A stretch of DNA of 40,874 bases, taken from Nevskia sp. (GTDB taxonomy: Bacteria > Pseudomonadota > Gammaproteobacteria > Nevskiales > Nevskiaceae). Positions within the stretch are counted from its first letter, which is position 1, and each line of letters starts with the position of its first letter. Below are positions 32,318-40,327 of the stretch, piece after piece. The notes under the pieces were generated by a model. That model did not search any database and was not told where the DNA came from. It saw nothing but the letters and a program-made list of their open reading frames with translations. The DNA lies in NCBI GenBank assembly GCA_016779605.1, contig JADHNH010000022.1:1-40874 (forward strand). The letters run 5' to 3'. Position numbers and translations under genes: made by a program.

Positions 32318-33541
32318 ATGCCGCATGACCTGCGGGCGCTGACCGCCGCGGACCGCGCGTCCGAAGTGTTCGCCCCGCGCGCCGGCCTCGCGCTCGATGA
32401 CGTGCGCCGCATCTGGGCCGCGGTGCGTGAGCTGTACCGCAGCGGCGCCTATCCGGGCATCGCGTTCTGCCCGCGCCGCAACGGCCACATCCTGCTCAAC
32501 CGCAGCATCGGCGTGCTGCGCCGGCCGGCCGGGCCTGGGCCGCATCCGCATGCCGCGGCGCCGCTGACGCCGGACACCCCGGTCTGCCTGTTCTCCGCCT
32601 CCAAGGCGGTCACCGCCATCCTGATCCACCAGCTCGCCGAGCAGGGCGGCGTCGAGCTCGACGCTCCGGTGGCGCGTTACCTGCCCGAGTTCGCGCAGGC
32701 CGGCAAGCGCCGCGTCACCGTCGCCGACGTGCTGTCGCACCGCGGCGGCTTTCCGACCATCGCGCTGCCCAAGGCGGAGCGCCGCGTCGAGCTGCTCGAG
32801 GACTGGCCGCGCGTCATCGACCTGATCTGCCGCGCGCCGCAGACGCACGGCCGCCAGTTCGCCTACCACGCCATCACCGGCGGCTTCATCCTGGCCGAGG
32901 TGCTGCAGCGCGTGACCGGGCAAAGCCTGCCGGCGTACCTGGACGAACACCTGCGGCGGCCGATGCGCATGCGGCATTTCACCTACGGCCTGCCGCCGGC
33001 GTGGCGCGGGCGCGCGGCGGTCAACTACGTCGCCGGCGCCAGGGTGCGCTTTCCGCTGGACCGGGTGGCCGAGCGCGCCCTGCTGGTGCCGTTCGAGCAG
33101 GTGGTGGAAGCCTCCAACGCGCCGGCCTTCATGAGCGCGGTGATCCCGTCCGGCAACCTGTTCGCCACCGCCGAGGAGCTGTCGCGGTTTTTCCAGATGC
33201 TGCTCGACGGCGGCGTGTGAAACGGCCGGCGCATCCTGCAGCCGCAGACCGTGGCGCGCGCGATCCGCCCGGTGGGCCGCTGGTCGCTGGACCGCATGCT
33301 GATGATGCCGATGCGCTTCAGCGAGGGCATGATGCTGGGCGCCAGCCCGGTCGGCCTGTTCGGCCCGCGCTGCGCGCAGGCTTTCGGCCATCTCGGCTTC
33401 ATGAACATCCTCGGCTGGGCCGATCCGCAGCGCGGCGTCGCCGCCGGCCTGCTGACCACCGGCAAGGCCCTGCTCGGCGGGCACCTGCTGCCGCTGAGCC
33501 GGCTGCTGGCGACGATCGCGCGGCGCTGCGAGGACGATTGA
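32318..33541 (+). pseudogene. Beta-lactamase-family serine hydrolase interrupted by in-frame TGA
   Basis: The frame codes a class-C beta-lactamase/esterase-like protein. The catalytic SxxK is at residues 93-96 (FSASKAVTAIL), then VADVLSHRGGFP, QFAYHAITGGFILAEVLQRV (the Tyr motif) and FATAEELSRFFQMLLDGG. Codon 301 (33218-33220) is TGA, in LLDGGV*NGRRILQPQTVAR. The same frame then continues, with no frameshift, through GPRCAQAFGHLGFMNILGWA to a normal stop at 33539-33541. Relatives often have a small or aromatic residue there and one base change from TGG (Trp) would restore it. Either a recent nonsense mutation or a sequencing error. The first 300 codons might still give a truncated protein. 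ATG 32318 is chosen; GTG 32297 is possible. Confidence 0.8.
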
Positions 33542-33560
33542 TCCGGACCATCCGGACGGA

Positions 33561-34259
33561 TCAGGCGGCGGCTTCCGGCAGCAGCCCGCGCAGTTCCTCG
33601 GCGCTCAGGTCGCGCCACTGTCCCGGCTTGAGCGCGCCGAGGCGGATGTTGATGATGCGCACCCGCTGCAGCCGCCGCACTTCGTAGCCGAACGCCTCGC
33701 ACATGCGGCGGATCTGCCGGTTCAGGCCCTGGGTGAGGACGATGCGGAAGCCGCGCGCGCCGTTGCGCTCCACCCGGCACGGCCGGGTGGTGGCGCCGAG
33801 GTCCGGCAGCGGCACGCCAGCCGCCATGCCGGCGAGGAATTCGGCGCTGGGCGGGCGGTCGACGGTGACCAGATATTCCTTCTCGTGGTTGTTCTCCACC
33901 CGCAGGATGCGGTTGACGATGTCGCCGTCGTTGGTGAGCAGGATCAGCCCTTCCGAATCCTTGTCGAGCCGGCCGATCGGGAAGATGCGCTCGCGGTGGT
34001 TGACGAAGTCGACGATGTTGCCGCGCACGTGGCGCTCGGTGGTGCAGGTGATGCCGACCGGCTTGTTCAGGGCGATGTACACCGTTTTCTTCTTCGCGCC
34101 GAGCGGGCGGCCGTCGATGCGCACCTCGTCGCCGTCGCCGACCCGGGTGCCCAGCTCGGCGGGCCGGCCGTTGACGCTGACGCGGCCCTGCGCGATCCAG
34201 GCATCCGCCTCGCGCCGCGAGCAGATGCCGGTTTCGCTGATGTACTTGTTCAGGCGCAG
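33561..34259 (-). CDS. RluF/RsuA-family 23S rRNA pseudouridine synthase, non-canonical start
   Basis: About 232 residues. The first ~55 are an S4 RNA-binding domain ([32 protein letters not shown]). The catalytic domain carries [18 protein letters not shown], where the Asp in GRLDKDSEG is the catalytic aspartate, and [20 protein letters not shown], the RluF-type motif. It isomerises a specific uridine in rRNA. No ATG, GTG or TTG lies before the S4 domain in this frame up to an upstream in-frame stop; the first plausible initiators are CTG 34259 or CTG 34253. The next GTG (34124) would delete the S4 domain. It slightly precedes the end of the SET gene, suggesting coupling. Confidence 0.8.
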   Translation of the reverse strand: MRLNKYISETGICSRREADAWIAQGRVSVNGRPAELGTRVGDGDEVRIDGRPLGAKKKTVYIALNKPVGITCTTERHVRGNIVDFVNHRERIFPIGRLDKDSEGLILLTNDGDIVNRILRVENNHEKEYLVTVDRPPSAEFLAGMAAGVPLPDLGATTRPCRVERNGARGFRIVLTQGLNRQIRRMCEAFGYEVRRLQRVRIINIRLGALKPGQWRDLSAEELRGLLPEAAA

Positions 34260-34266
34260 GGCGGGT

Positions 34267-34755
34267 CTACCGGCGCGCGGACTTCGGCCGGCGCTTGTCC
34301 TTGAGGATGGTGCCGGTGCAGGCGCCGGCGCCGCAGCGGCAGGCCCACAGCCGCTTCATGCGCGCGGTGTGCGGCACCGACAGCTCGATGCCGTAGTCGT
34401 AGGTCAGCTCCTCGCCGGCGCGGATCGGCCGCAGCGTTTCGATGAAGATGCGGTCCGCGGCCGGATCGCCGGCGCGGCTTTCCAGCAGCACCGGCTCGCA
34501 GTTCGGCGCGCAGCTGTGGTTGATCCAGCGCGCCGCATTGCCGTCGACGCTGGCGTCGATCACGTAGCGGTCATTGAGCACGAACAGGAAGGTATGGCCG
34601 GTGTCGACGTTGCCGGAGAAGCGCCGGTCCGCCTGCGCGTGGCTGAGCAGGCGGCCGCGGTACTGGATCAGGCTCTTGCCGGCGGGCAGGTCGGCGGCGG
34701 CGAACACGCCGTTGCCGTGAATCGGGGAACGGCGCACAAGGATCGAGCGGGACAT
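34267..34755 (-). CDS. SET-domain protein with post-SET cysteine motif
   Basis: 162 residues, nearly a complete SET module. Motifs in order: [17 protein letters not shown] near the start, [20 protein letters not shown] then APNCEPV (NHSCxPN, SAM/knot), [15 protein letters not shown] (catalytic Tyr element), and a C-terminal [14 protein letters not shown], matching the zinc-binding post-SET pattern CxCx4C. The closest fold relatives are eukaryotic-type histone lysine methyltransferases and bacterial homologues; the bacterial target is unknown. ATG 34755 is a normal start. The TAG at 34267-34269 lies eight bases before the proposed start of the pseudouridine synthase on the same strand. Confidence 0.85.
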   Translation of the reverse strand: MSRSILVRRSPIHGNGVFAAADLPAGKSLIQYRGRLLSHAQADRRFSGNVDTGHTFLFVLNDRYVIDASVDGNAARWINHSCAPNCEPVLLESRAGDPAADRIFIETLRPIRAGEELTYDYGIELSVPHTARMKRLWACRCGAGACTGTILKDKRRPKSARR

Positions 34756-34903
34756 CGGGGCGGGCACGGCGGTCGAAGAGTGTTCCGGTGCATTATCGTC
34801 GCGGCGCGGGGCGCCTGCCACAACGCAAGAATCAGACCCGGCGGCGCGGCGCGCGTCTGCGCTAAGCTGCTTTCCCCCGCACGCCCGAAACAAGACCATC
34901 GCC

Positions 34904-35338
34904 ATGAACGGATCCCACCGCGTCGCCGCCGCATTGTGCGCAGTCCTGGCCGCGGCATCGTCCGCGGCAGGCGCCGACGCGCTGTCGGTGCTCAACGACG
35001 CCGCCGTGTTCGCCAAGGTGCAGAAAGATGTCGCCGAGGCGCAGCGCGCCGACCTGGATGCGCTCAACGAGACGGTCGCCACCTGCTCGGCCGCCAGCAT
35101 CGGCCAGCGCGCACAGCAGTTCGAGTGCGAGCGCAGCGTCAACCTGTACTGGGCGCACTACGCCCGCGGCCGCAGCCTCGACGACTATATCGGCGCGCTG
35201 GGCGGCCTGTTCGCGGCGTTCGACAACAACGCCCTCAACCCGACGCCGGAGATGATGCAGACCTATCGGCATGCCAGCAACGACCTGGTCAGCCTGACCA
35301 AGGCGATCAACAAGCGCTACCGCCAGCTCGAAAAATAG
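34904..35338 (+). CDS. Small secreted protein of unknown function
   Basis: 144 residues. A Sec signal peptide, MNGSHRVAAALCAVLAAASS to about residue 22 (AAG-A), precedes a helical mature domain: VFAKVQKDVAEAQRADLDAL, CSAASIGQRAQQFECERSVN (two cysteines that could form a disulfide), LYWAHYARGRSLDDYIGALG and a C-terminal LTKAINKRYRQLEK. No family recognised. It is divergent from the second SET gene (148-base shared region) and followed by the YfaZ-like gene after 137 bases. A periplasmic location is inferred. Confidence 0.8.
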   Translation: MNGSHRVAAALCAVLAAASSAAGADALSVLNDAAVFAKVQKDVAEAQRADLDALNETVATCSAASIGQRAQQFECERSVNLYWAHYARGRSLDDYIGALGGLFAAFDNNALNPTPEMMQTYRHASNDLVSLTKAINKRYRQLEK

Positions 35339-35428
35339 CGCGCCCCAGCAGCCCGCGGCCGGCCGGAACTCTGCCGCCGCATCACGGTCATTGTTGCGGC
35401 AAGCGCAGCGGCCGACAGGCTCCTGCGC

Positions 35429-35448
35429 AAACGCCGGTATAAGCGTTT
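35429..35448. promoter_or_regulatory. Inverted repeat around a -10-like TATAAG, upstream of the YfaZ-like gene
   Basis: AAACGC and GCGTTT form an inverted repeat flanking CGGTATAA; the hexamer TATAAG (35438-35443) would be the -10 of the YfaZ-like gene, whose ATG is 28 bases further on. The overlap suggests operator-type control, but the -35 is not clear. Confidence 0.4.
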
Positions 35449-35475
35449 TAACAACGATCGGCCATGGAGGCTCTT

Positions 35476-36033
35476 ATGTTCTGCACAGGACGTGCGCGCG
35501 GTTTTGCGCTGGCGGCGTGTTGCGGGCTGACGGCGGCGCTGTCGAGCGCGCCCGCCGGCGCGGCGGGCTACAGCTACCTTGAAGGCGGCTTCATCTACCG
35601 CGACGACTACGGCCGCGACGGCGGCGGCGGCCGCGTGGCGGCCTCGCTCGGCCTGATCCCCAACCTGGCGCTGATCGGCGAGTACGACGGCACCGAGCAT
35701 CTCGACCAGTTCGACGTCGGCGCGATCTTCCACGTGCCGGTCGCGCGCGGCGTGGACTTCTTCGCCGGCGGCACCCTGGAGCACGCCAACCTCGAGCACG
35801 ACCGCAACGACACCGGCTTCGGCGGCCGCGCCGGCCTGCGCTGGCACCTGGGCAATGCGCTCGAAGTCGACCCGGAGCTCCGCGTGGTGCGCGTGTTCGA
35901 CGACACCCAGACCTCGGCACGGCTGACGGCGCTGTATCGCTTCGCGCCGCACTTCGACTTCCAGGGCGCGGTGCAGGGCGGCGACGACACCCGGGTGGAG
36001 TTCGGTCTGCGCTACGACTTCGCCACGCGCTAG
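35476..36033 (+). CDS. YfaZ-like outer-membrane beta-barrel protein
   Basis: 185 residues. A signal peptide ends near APAGAAG. The mature part consists of alternating amphipathic strands with aromatic girdle residues: GYSYLEGGFIYRDDYGRDGG, RVAASLGLIPNLALIGEYDG, HLDQFDVGAIFHVPVARGVD, FFAGGTLEHANLEHD and a C-terminus ending in VEFGLRYDFATR, with a Phe-x-x-x-like ending suited to outer-membrane insertion. The pattern matches the YfaZ/opacity-like small beta-barrel family; the function is unknown. ATG 35476 is chosen because GGAGG lies six bases before it, rather than the in-frame ATG 35464. A stress or membrane-integrity role is not established. Confidence 0.7.
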   Translation: MFCTGRARGFALAACCGLTAALSSAPAGAAGYSYLEGGFIYRDDYGRDGGGGRVAASLGLIPNLALIGEYDGTEHLDQFDVGAIFHVPVARGVDFFAGGTLEHANLEHDRNDTGFGGRAGLRWHLGNALEVDPELRVVRVFDDTQTSARLTALYRFAPHFDFQGAVQGGDDTRVEFGLRYDFATR

Positions 36034-36074
36034 CGGTGCTCGCCTGCGCCGGCCGCCGTGCTTAACATTGGGGG

Positions 36075-36542
36075 ATGGCAAGTTTCCGCATCGGCCTGAT
36101 CTCGGACACCCACGGCCTGCTGCGGCCGCAGGCGGTGGCGGCGCTGCAGGGCAGCGATTTCATCGTCCACGCCGGCGACATCGGCGACCCCGCCATCCTC
36201 GAGCGGCTGGCCGGGATCGCGCCGCTGACGGCGGTGCGCGGCAACAACGACAGCGCCGCCGGGTTCCTGCGGCTCGCCGACAGCGCCTGGCTGCAGGTCG
36301 GCAGCCAGCGCATCCTGGTGCTGCACGACATCGCCGCCCTCGACGCGGTGCCGGACGCCGGCGGCGCGAGCGTGGTGATCCATGGCCACTCGCACAAGCC
36401 CGCCGTCGAGCGCCGCGGCGGCGTGCTGTACGTCAACCCGGGCAGCGCCGGGCCGCGCCGCTTCCGGCTGCCGGTGGGTCTGGCGCACCTGACCGTGCGC
36501 GGCAGCCAGCTCGCAGCCGAGTTGCTGCCGCTGGCGGTGTGA
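36075..36542 (+). CDS. YfcE/MJ0936-type metallophosphoesterase
   Basis: 155 residues, matching the size of the small calcineurin-like phosphodiesterases. The metal-binding motifs appear in order: GLISDTHG (D-x-H), VHAGDIGD (GD), VRGNNDS (GNxD), VIHGHSH (GHxH) and VNPGSAGPRR. Two-metal enzymes of this group hydrolyse phosphodiesters or monoesters in the cytoplasm; the natural substrate is unknown. ATG 36075 gives a normal start. It is convergent with the DUF1993 gene, from which a hairpin and a short tandem duplication separate it. Confidence 0.92.
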   Translation: MASFRIGLISDTHGLLRPQAVAALQGSDFIVHAGDIGDPAILERLAGIAPLTAVRGNNDSAAGFLRLADSAWLQVGSQRILVLHDIAALDAVPDAGGASVVIHGHSHKPAVERRGGVLYVNPGSAGPRRFRLPVGLAHLTVRGSQLAAELLPLAV

Positions 36543-36575
36543 GCGGGCCCCTGCAGCGATTCCTGCAGGGCCCGC
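36543..36575. terminator. Bidirectional hairpin between convergent genes
   Basis: GCGGGCCC(C)TGCAG at 36543-36556 pairs with CTGCAGGGCCCGC at 36563-36575 with one bulged C around a six-base loop. It starts on the base after the stop codon of the phosphoesterase. No U-tract on either side, so it may block convergent transcription rather than terminate intrinsically. Confidence 0.5.
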
Positions 36576-36595
36576 CTACGGGGCCTCCCTGAAGT

Positions 36596-36621
36596 GCCCC
36601 CCTAAAGAGCCCCCCTAAAGA
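36596..36621. repeat. 13-bp tandem duplication that includes the DUF1993 stop codon
   Basis: The 13-base unit GCCCCCCTAAAGA occurs twice in a row without change. The minus-strand TAG stop of the DUF1993 gene (36615-36617) lies in the copy closer to the gene, so the 3' end of that gene has been duplicated downstream. It looks like a recent slippage event. Confidence 0.7.
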
Positions 36622-37118
36622 GCCAAGTAATCGAGCTTGCCAACCTCCACGCCGTTGTGGCGCAGCAGGGCGTAGGTGGTGGTGCAGTGGAAATGCAGGT
36701 TGGGGATGACGAAGAACAGCAGGTAGTCCTGGCCCTTGAACTCGAGCGTGCGCACCGGCGTGGGCAGGCTGATCTGGCGCTGCTCCGAGCCGTCGATCTG
36801 CTCGGGCTTGACTGTCTTGATGAACGCCAGGGTCTTGTCGATGCGGGCGATCAGCTCGGCGAAGGTGGTTTCGGTGTCCTCGTACTTGGGCACTTCCACG
36901 CCGGCCAGCCGGGCGGTGCCGCCCTTGGCCTGGTCGGTGGCGATCTGCACCTGCCGCGACAGCGGGAACATGTCCGGGAACAGCCGGCTGCCGGTGAGGA
37001 TCTTCTCGTCCAGCTTGCGCGCCTCGGCGTGCGCCGCCCCCTTCTGCAGGATCGCGCGCAGCGCCGTGAGGGCGCGGGTGAACACAGGCACCGAGGCCTG
37101 GTACATGGAAATGGTCAT
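36615..37118 (-). CDS. DUF1993 family protein
   Basis: 167 residues, the usual size. The N-terminus MTISMYQASVPVFTRALTAL and the motifs FPLSRQVQIATDQAKGGTAR, FKGQDYLLFFVIPNLHFHCT and YALLRHNGVEVGKLDY match DUF1993, a helical family distantly similar to DinB/DUF664 metalloenzymes; His residues in NLHFHCT and RHNG fit a metal site. The function is unknown. It lies between the phosphoesterase and the divergent FabH gene, separated by 80 bases, which contain short AT-rich stretches but no obvious operator. The stop codon sits in the tandem repeat. Confidence 0.88.
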   Translation of the reverse strand: MTISMYQASVPVFTRALTALRAILQKGAAHAEARKLDEKILTGSRLFPDMFPLSRQVQIATDQAKGGTARLAGVEVPKYEDTETTFAELIARIDKTLAFIKTVKPEQIDGSEQRQISLPTPVRTLEFKGQDYLLFFVIPNLHFHCTTTYALLRHNGVEVGKLDYLAL

Positions 37119-37198
37119 CGATTCCTCCGGCGGGGATGGGTTTTTTCTGCGCCTGGATTCTACGCCGCCGCCCCGCTTGAGTTAAGCTTTGCGGCCAA

Positions 37199-38158
37199 AT
37201 GACCTACTCGAAAATCACCGGGACCGGCAGCTACCTGCCCGAGCGCATCGTCACCAACCGCGACCTCGAAGCGCAGATCCAGACCACCGACGAATGGATC
37301 GTTTCGCGCACCGGCATCGAGGCGCGCCACGTCGCCGCCGACGGCGAGATGACCAGCGACCTGGCGCTGCATGCGGCCCGGCGCGCGATGGACGCGGCGG
37401 GCGTGGGGCCCGGCGACATCGACCTGATCGTGCTGGCCACCACCACGCCGGACATGATCTTCCCGTCCACCGCGTGCATCCTGCAGGCCAAGCTCGGCAT
37501 CAAGCAGGGCGCCGCGTTCGACGTGCAGGCGGTCTGCACCGGCTTCATGTACGCCCTGGCCACCGCCAACCTGTTCGTCACCGCCGGCCCGCACCGCTGC
37601 GCGCTGGTGGTGGGCGCCGAGGTGTTTTCCCGCCTGCTCGACTGGAACGACCGCCGCACCTGCGTGCTGTTCGGCGACGGCGCCGGCGCGGTGGTGCTGC
37701 AGCGCTCGGAAACTCCGGGCATCCTGACCAGCAACCTGCACGCCGACGGCAGCCTGTCGCACATCCTGCGGGTGGACGGCGGCATCAGCCACGGCCAGAT
37801 CCGCGGCAACCCGTTCCTGGAGATGGACGGCCAGGCGGTGTACCGCACCGCCGTGCGCGTGCTCGAGGACAGCGCGCGCGAGGCCCTGCAGGCCACCGGC
37901 TACAGCGCGCAGGACCTGGACTGGTTCATTCCGCACCAGGCCAACATCCGCATCATCAATTCGCTGTCGGACAAGATCGGCATGCAGCGCGAGCGCGTGG
38001 TGACCACGGTGGCGCGCCACGGCAACACCTCGGCGGCTTCGGTGCCGCTGGCGCTCGACGCCGCGGTGCGCGACCAGCGCGTCAAGCCCGGGCAGCTGGT
38101 CATGCTGCAGGGCGTGGGCGGCGGCATGACCTGGGGAACGATCCTGCTGCGCTGGTGA
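37199..38158 (+). CDS. fabH: 3-oxoacyl-ACP synthase III
   Basis: 319 residues, standard FabH length. The catalytic triad is visible: Cys113 in [13 protein letters not shown], His246 in [11 protein letters not shown] and Asn276 in [23 protein letters not shown] is also conserved. It condenses an acyl-CoA with malonyl-ACP to start fatty-acid synthesis; some isolated homologues make quorum signals or polyketide starters, which cannot be excluded. It stands alone, with no plsX, fabD or fabG nearby, so it may be a second copy besides that of the main fab cluster. No ribosome-binding site is evident before the ATG, which follows directly on an A-rich GGCCAA. Confidence 0.92.
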   Translation: MTYSKITGTGSYLPERIVTNRDLEAQIQTTDEWIVSRTGIEARHVAADGEMTSDLALHAARRAMDAAGVGPGDIDLIVLATTTPDMIFPSTACILQAKLGIKQGAAFDVQAVCTGFMYALATANLFVTAGPHRCALVVGAEVFSRLLDWNDRRTCVLFGDGAGAVVLQRSETPGILTSNLHADGSLSHILRVDGGISHGQIRGNPFLEMDGQAVYRTAVRVLEDSAREALQATGYSAQDLDWFIPHQANIRIINSLSDKIGMQRERVVTTVARHGNTSAASVPLALDAAVRDQRVKPGQLVMLQGVGGGMTWGTILLRW

Positions 38159-38404
38159 GCCGGGGACGAGGCGGCATGATGCGGACACGGTTGAGCCGGG
38201 CAGCGCAGCTTTCGAGGGGCGATCCGCGCGCCGGCTAGGCGCAGCGTTGCGGCGTCGTCGCCGCCAGGATCGGTGAATTCAAGCTTCGGGGTGAACCGAC
38301 GCCAATGACCGCGGCATGGAACAGAGCGAGCGCCCGCACCGGGCCGGGTAGTGCCGCCGCCTTGCCGGCGCGGGCCATGCGCATCCCGTCCACCGCCGGC
38401 TAGG

Positions 38405-40327
38405 ATGATCGGGCTCCTGCTGGCCCTGGTCGGCCTGCTCATCGCCCTGCTGATCCTGCAGGTCTATCCGTTGAACCGGCGCGTGGTGCTGCTGCAAGGC
38501 TCGCTGGCGGACGCCCTGCGGCGCCGCTCGCTGACCCTGCAACATGCCGGGGAGGGCATCTGCGGGCTGGACGCGCAGGGGCGGATCGAATTCATCAATC
38601 CTGCCGGCGAGCGCCTGCTGGGGTATACGCTGGCGGAGCTGGCGGGACGCAGCCTGCACGAAACCGTCCACCAGCGGAAGGCCGACGGAACCGACTATCC
38701 GTTCGACGAATGTCCCGGTGCGCGCACGCTGCGCGAGGGCGTCGAGATCCACCAGGTCAACCAGGTGTTCTGGCGCAAGGACGGCAGCCCGGTGGAAGTG
38801 GACATCGTGTCCGCCCCGGTGCTCGAGCACGGCGCGGTCAACGGCGCGGTGGTGGTTTTCCGGGACATCACCGAGCAGAGGCGCGCGCTGGCCACGCTCA
38901 CCCGCTGGCAGCACGTCTTCGAGCATGCGCAGTGGGGCATCACGGTCGGCAGCGCCGACGGCCTGCGGCTGGAGCTGGTCAACCCCGCTTTTGCGCAGAT
39001 GCACGGATACACGGTGGACGAGCTGGTGGGCAAGCCGGTCCTGACGGTATTCGCTCCGGAGATGCACGAGGAATTTTCCGCGCATGTCCGCCTCGCCGAC
39101 GAGCGCGGCCACTACGTGTGGGAATCCTGGCACCTGCGCAAGGACGGCAGCCGTTTCCCGGTGCAGATCGACGTCACCACCGTGACGGCCGCGCCGGGCC
39201 AGGTGCTGTACCGCGTGGTGAACGTGCAGGACATCGCCACGCGCCGCGCCGCCGAGGCGCGCATCCGCAGGAGCGAGGCGGGCCTGGCGCGTTCGCAGGC
39301 GGTGGCCCACCTCGGCAGCTGGCAGATCTTCGACACCGGCAACGACCTGCGGCAGGCGGTCGAATGGTCGGCGGAAACCTACCGGATATTCGACGTGCCG
39401 CCGGACCGGCCGATCACGCTGGGATTCGTGTTCGAGCGCATCCACCCGGAGGACCATCCGCCGGTGGAAAGCGCCTGGGCGGCGGCGCTGGCCGGCGCGC
39501 CCTACGACATCTCGCACCGCATCCTCACGCGTTCCGGCGTGCGCTGGGTGCGCGAGCGTGCCGAGGTGGAATTCGACGCGGCAGGCCGCATGACCGCGGC
39601 GATCGGCACGGTGCAGGACATCACCGAGCTGAAGGCCAAGGAGGACGAGCTGCTGGCCTCCCGCCAGATGCTGCGCGAGCTCGCCGCGCACCACGAGCAG
39701 GTGCGGGAGCAGGAGCGCAGCCGCATCGCCTGCGAGATCCATGACGATCTGGGCCAATACCTGACGGCGCTGCGCATGGACACCGCCTTCCTGGGCATCC
39801 GCTTCGGGCAGGAGCATCCGCAGCTGCAGGCGCACCTGGAGCGGATGAAGGACACCATCGACGAGACCATCGGCGTCACCCGCAACGTCGCCGCCGCGCT
39901 GCGGCCCGGCGCGCTGGACCTGGGGCTGGCCGCCGCCGCCGAGTGGCTGCTGGCCGGATTCGAGAAGCGCGCCGGCATCCGCTGCCAGCTCGATGCGCCG
40001 GCGGCCGAGGACCTGCGGATCGACGCCGAGCGCGCCACCGCGGTGTTCCGCATCCTGCAGGAGTCGCTGACCAACGTCGCGCGCCATGCGCACGCCGGCC
40101 GCGTGTGGGTCAAAATCGCGGTGGCGGCGCAAGACCTGGTGCTGGAGGTGGAGGATGACGGCGGCGGCTTCGATCCGGCGGAACTCGGCGGCAAGCGCAC
40201 GTTCGGGCTGTTGGGCATGCGCGAACGCGCGCTGATGTTCGGCGGCAGCTTCAGCATCGACCGGCGTGCCGGCGGCGGCACCGCGGTGTCGATCCGCATC
40301 CCCGTCACCGAAGGAGAAGGGCAATGA
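38405..40327 (+). CDS. Hybrid-free sensor histidine kinase with three PAS domains (NarL-type partner)
   Basis: 640 residues. One membrane helix (IGLLLALVGLLIALLILQVY, residues 2-21). Three PAS regions follow: ~40-155 (GLDAQGRIEFINPAGERLLG), ~165-285 (ELVNPAFAQMHGYTVDEL) and ~300-410 (AVAHLGSWQIFDTGNDLRQA, a PAC-type ending GTVQDITELK). The HisKA_3 dimer domain has the phospho-acceptor His446 in IACEIHDDLGQYLTALRMD. The HATPase has RILQESLTNVARHAHA (N-box), VEDDGGGFDP (G1) and FGLLGMRERALMFGGSFSID (G2 region). It senses an unknown signal in the cytoplasm or membrane. The stop overlaps the following regulator gene as ATGA, so they form a two-component pair. Confidence 0.92.
   Translation: MIGLLLALVGLLIALLILQVYPLNRRVVLLQGSLADALRRRSLTLQHAGEGICGLDAQGRIEFINPAGERLLGYTLAELAGRSLHETVHQRKADGTDYPFDECPGARTLREGVEIHQVNQVFWRKDGSPVEVDIVSAPVLEHGAVNGAVVVFRDITEQRRALATLTRWQHVFEHAQWGITVGSADGLRLELVNPAFAQMHGYTVDELVGKPVLTVFAPEMHEEFSAHVRLADERGHYVWESWHLRKDGSRFPVQIDVTTVTAAPGQVLYRVVNVQDIATRRAAEARIRRSEAGLARSQAVAHLGSWQIFDTGNDLRQAVEWSAETYRIFDVPPDRPITLGFVFERIHPEDHPPVESAWAAALAGAPYDISHRILTRSGVRWVRERAEVEFDAAGRMTAAIGTVQDITELKAKEDELLASRQMLRELAAHHEQVREQERSRIACEIHDDLGQYLTALRMDTAFLGIRFGQEHPQLQAHLERMKDTIDETIGVTRNVAAALRPGALDLGLAAAAEWLLAGFEKRAGIRCQLDAPAAEDLRIDAERATAVFRILQESLTNVARHAHAGRVWVKIAVAAQDLVLEVEDDGGGFDPAELGGKRTFGLLGMRERALMFGGSFSIDRRAGGGTAVSIRIPVTEGEGQ

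Noticed and set aside
33218..33220. TGA as a selenocysteine codon
   Set aside because: No cysteine is expected at this place in serine hydrolases and no SECIS-like stem was evident directly after it; a TGG-to-TGA change is simpler.
38159..38404. Possible small gene or RNA in the 246-bp gap between fabH and the kinase
   Set aside because: No ribosome-binding site with an open frame, and no notable stem or repeat was seen; treated as an ordinary promoter region.
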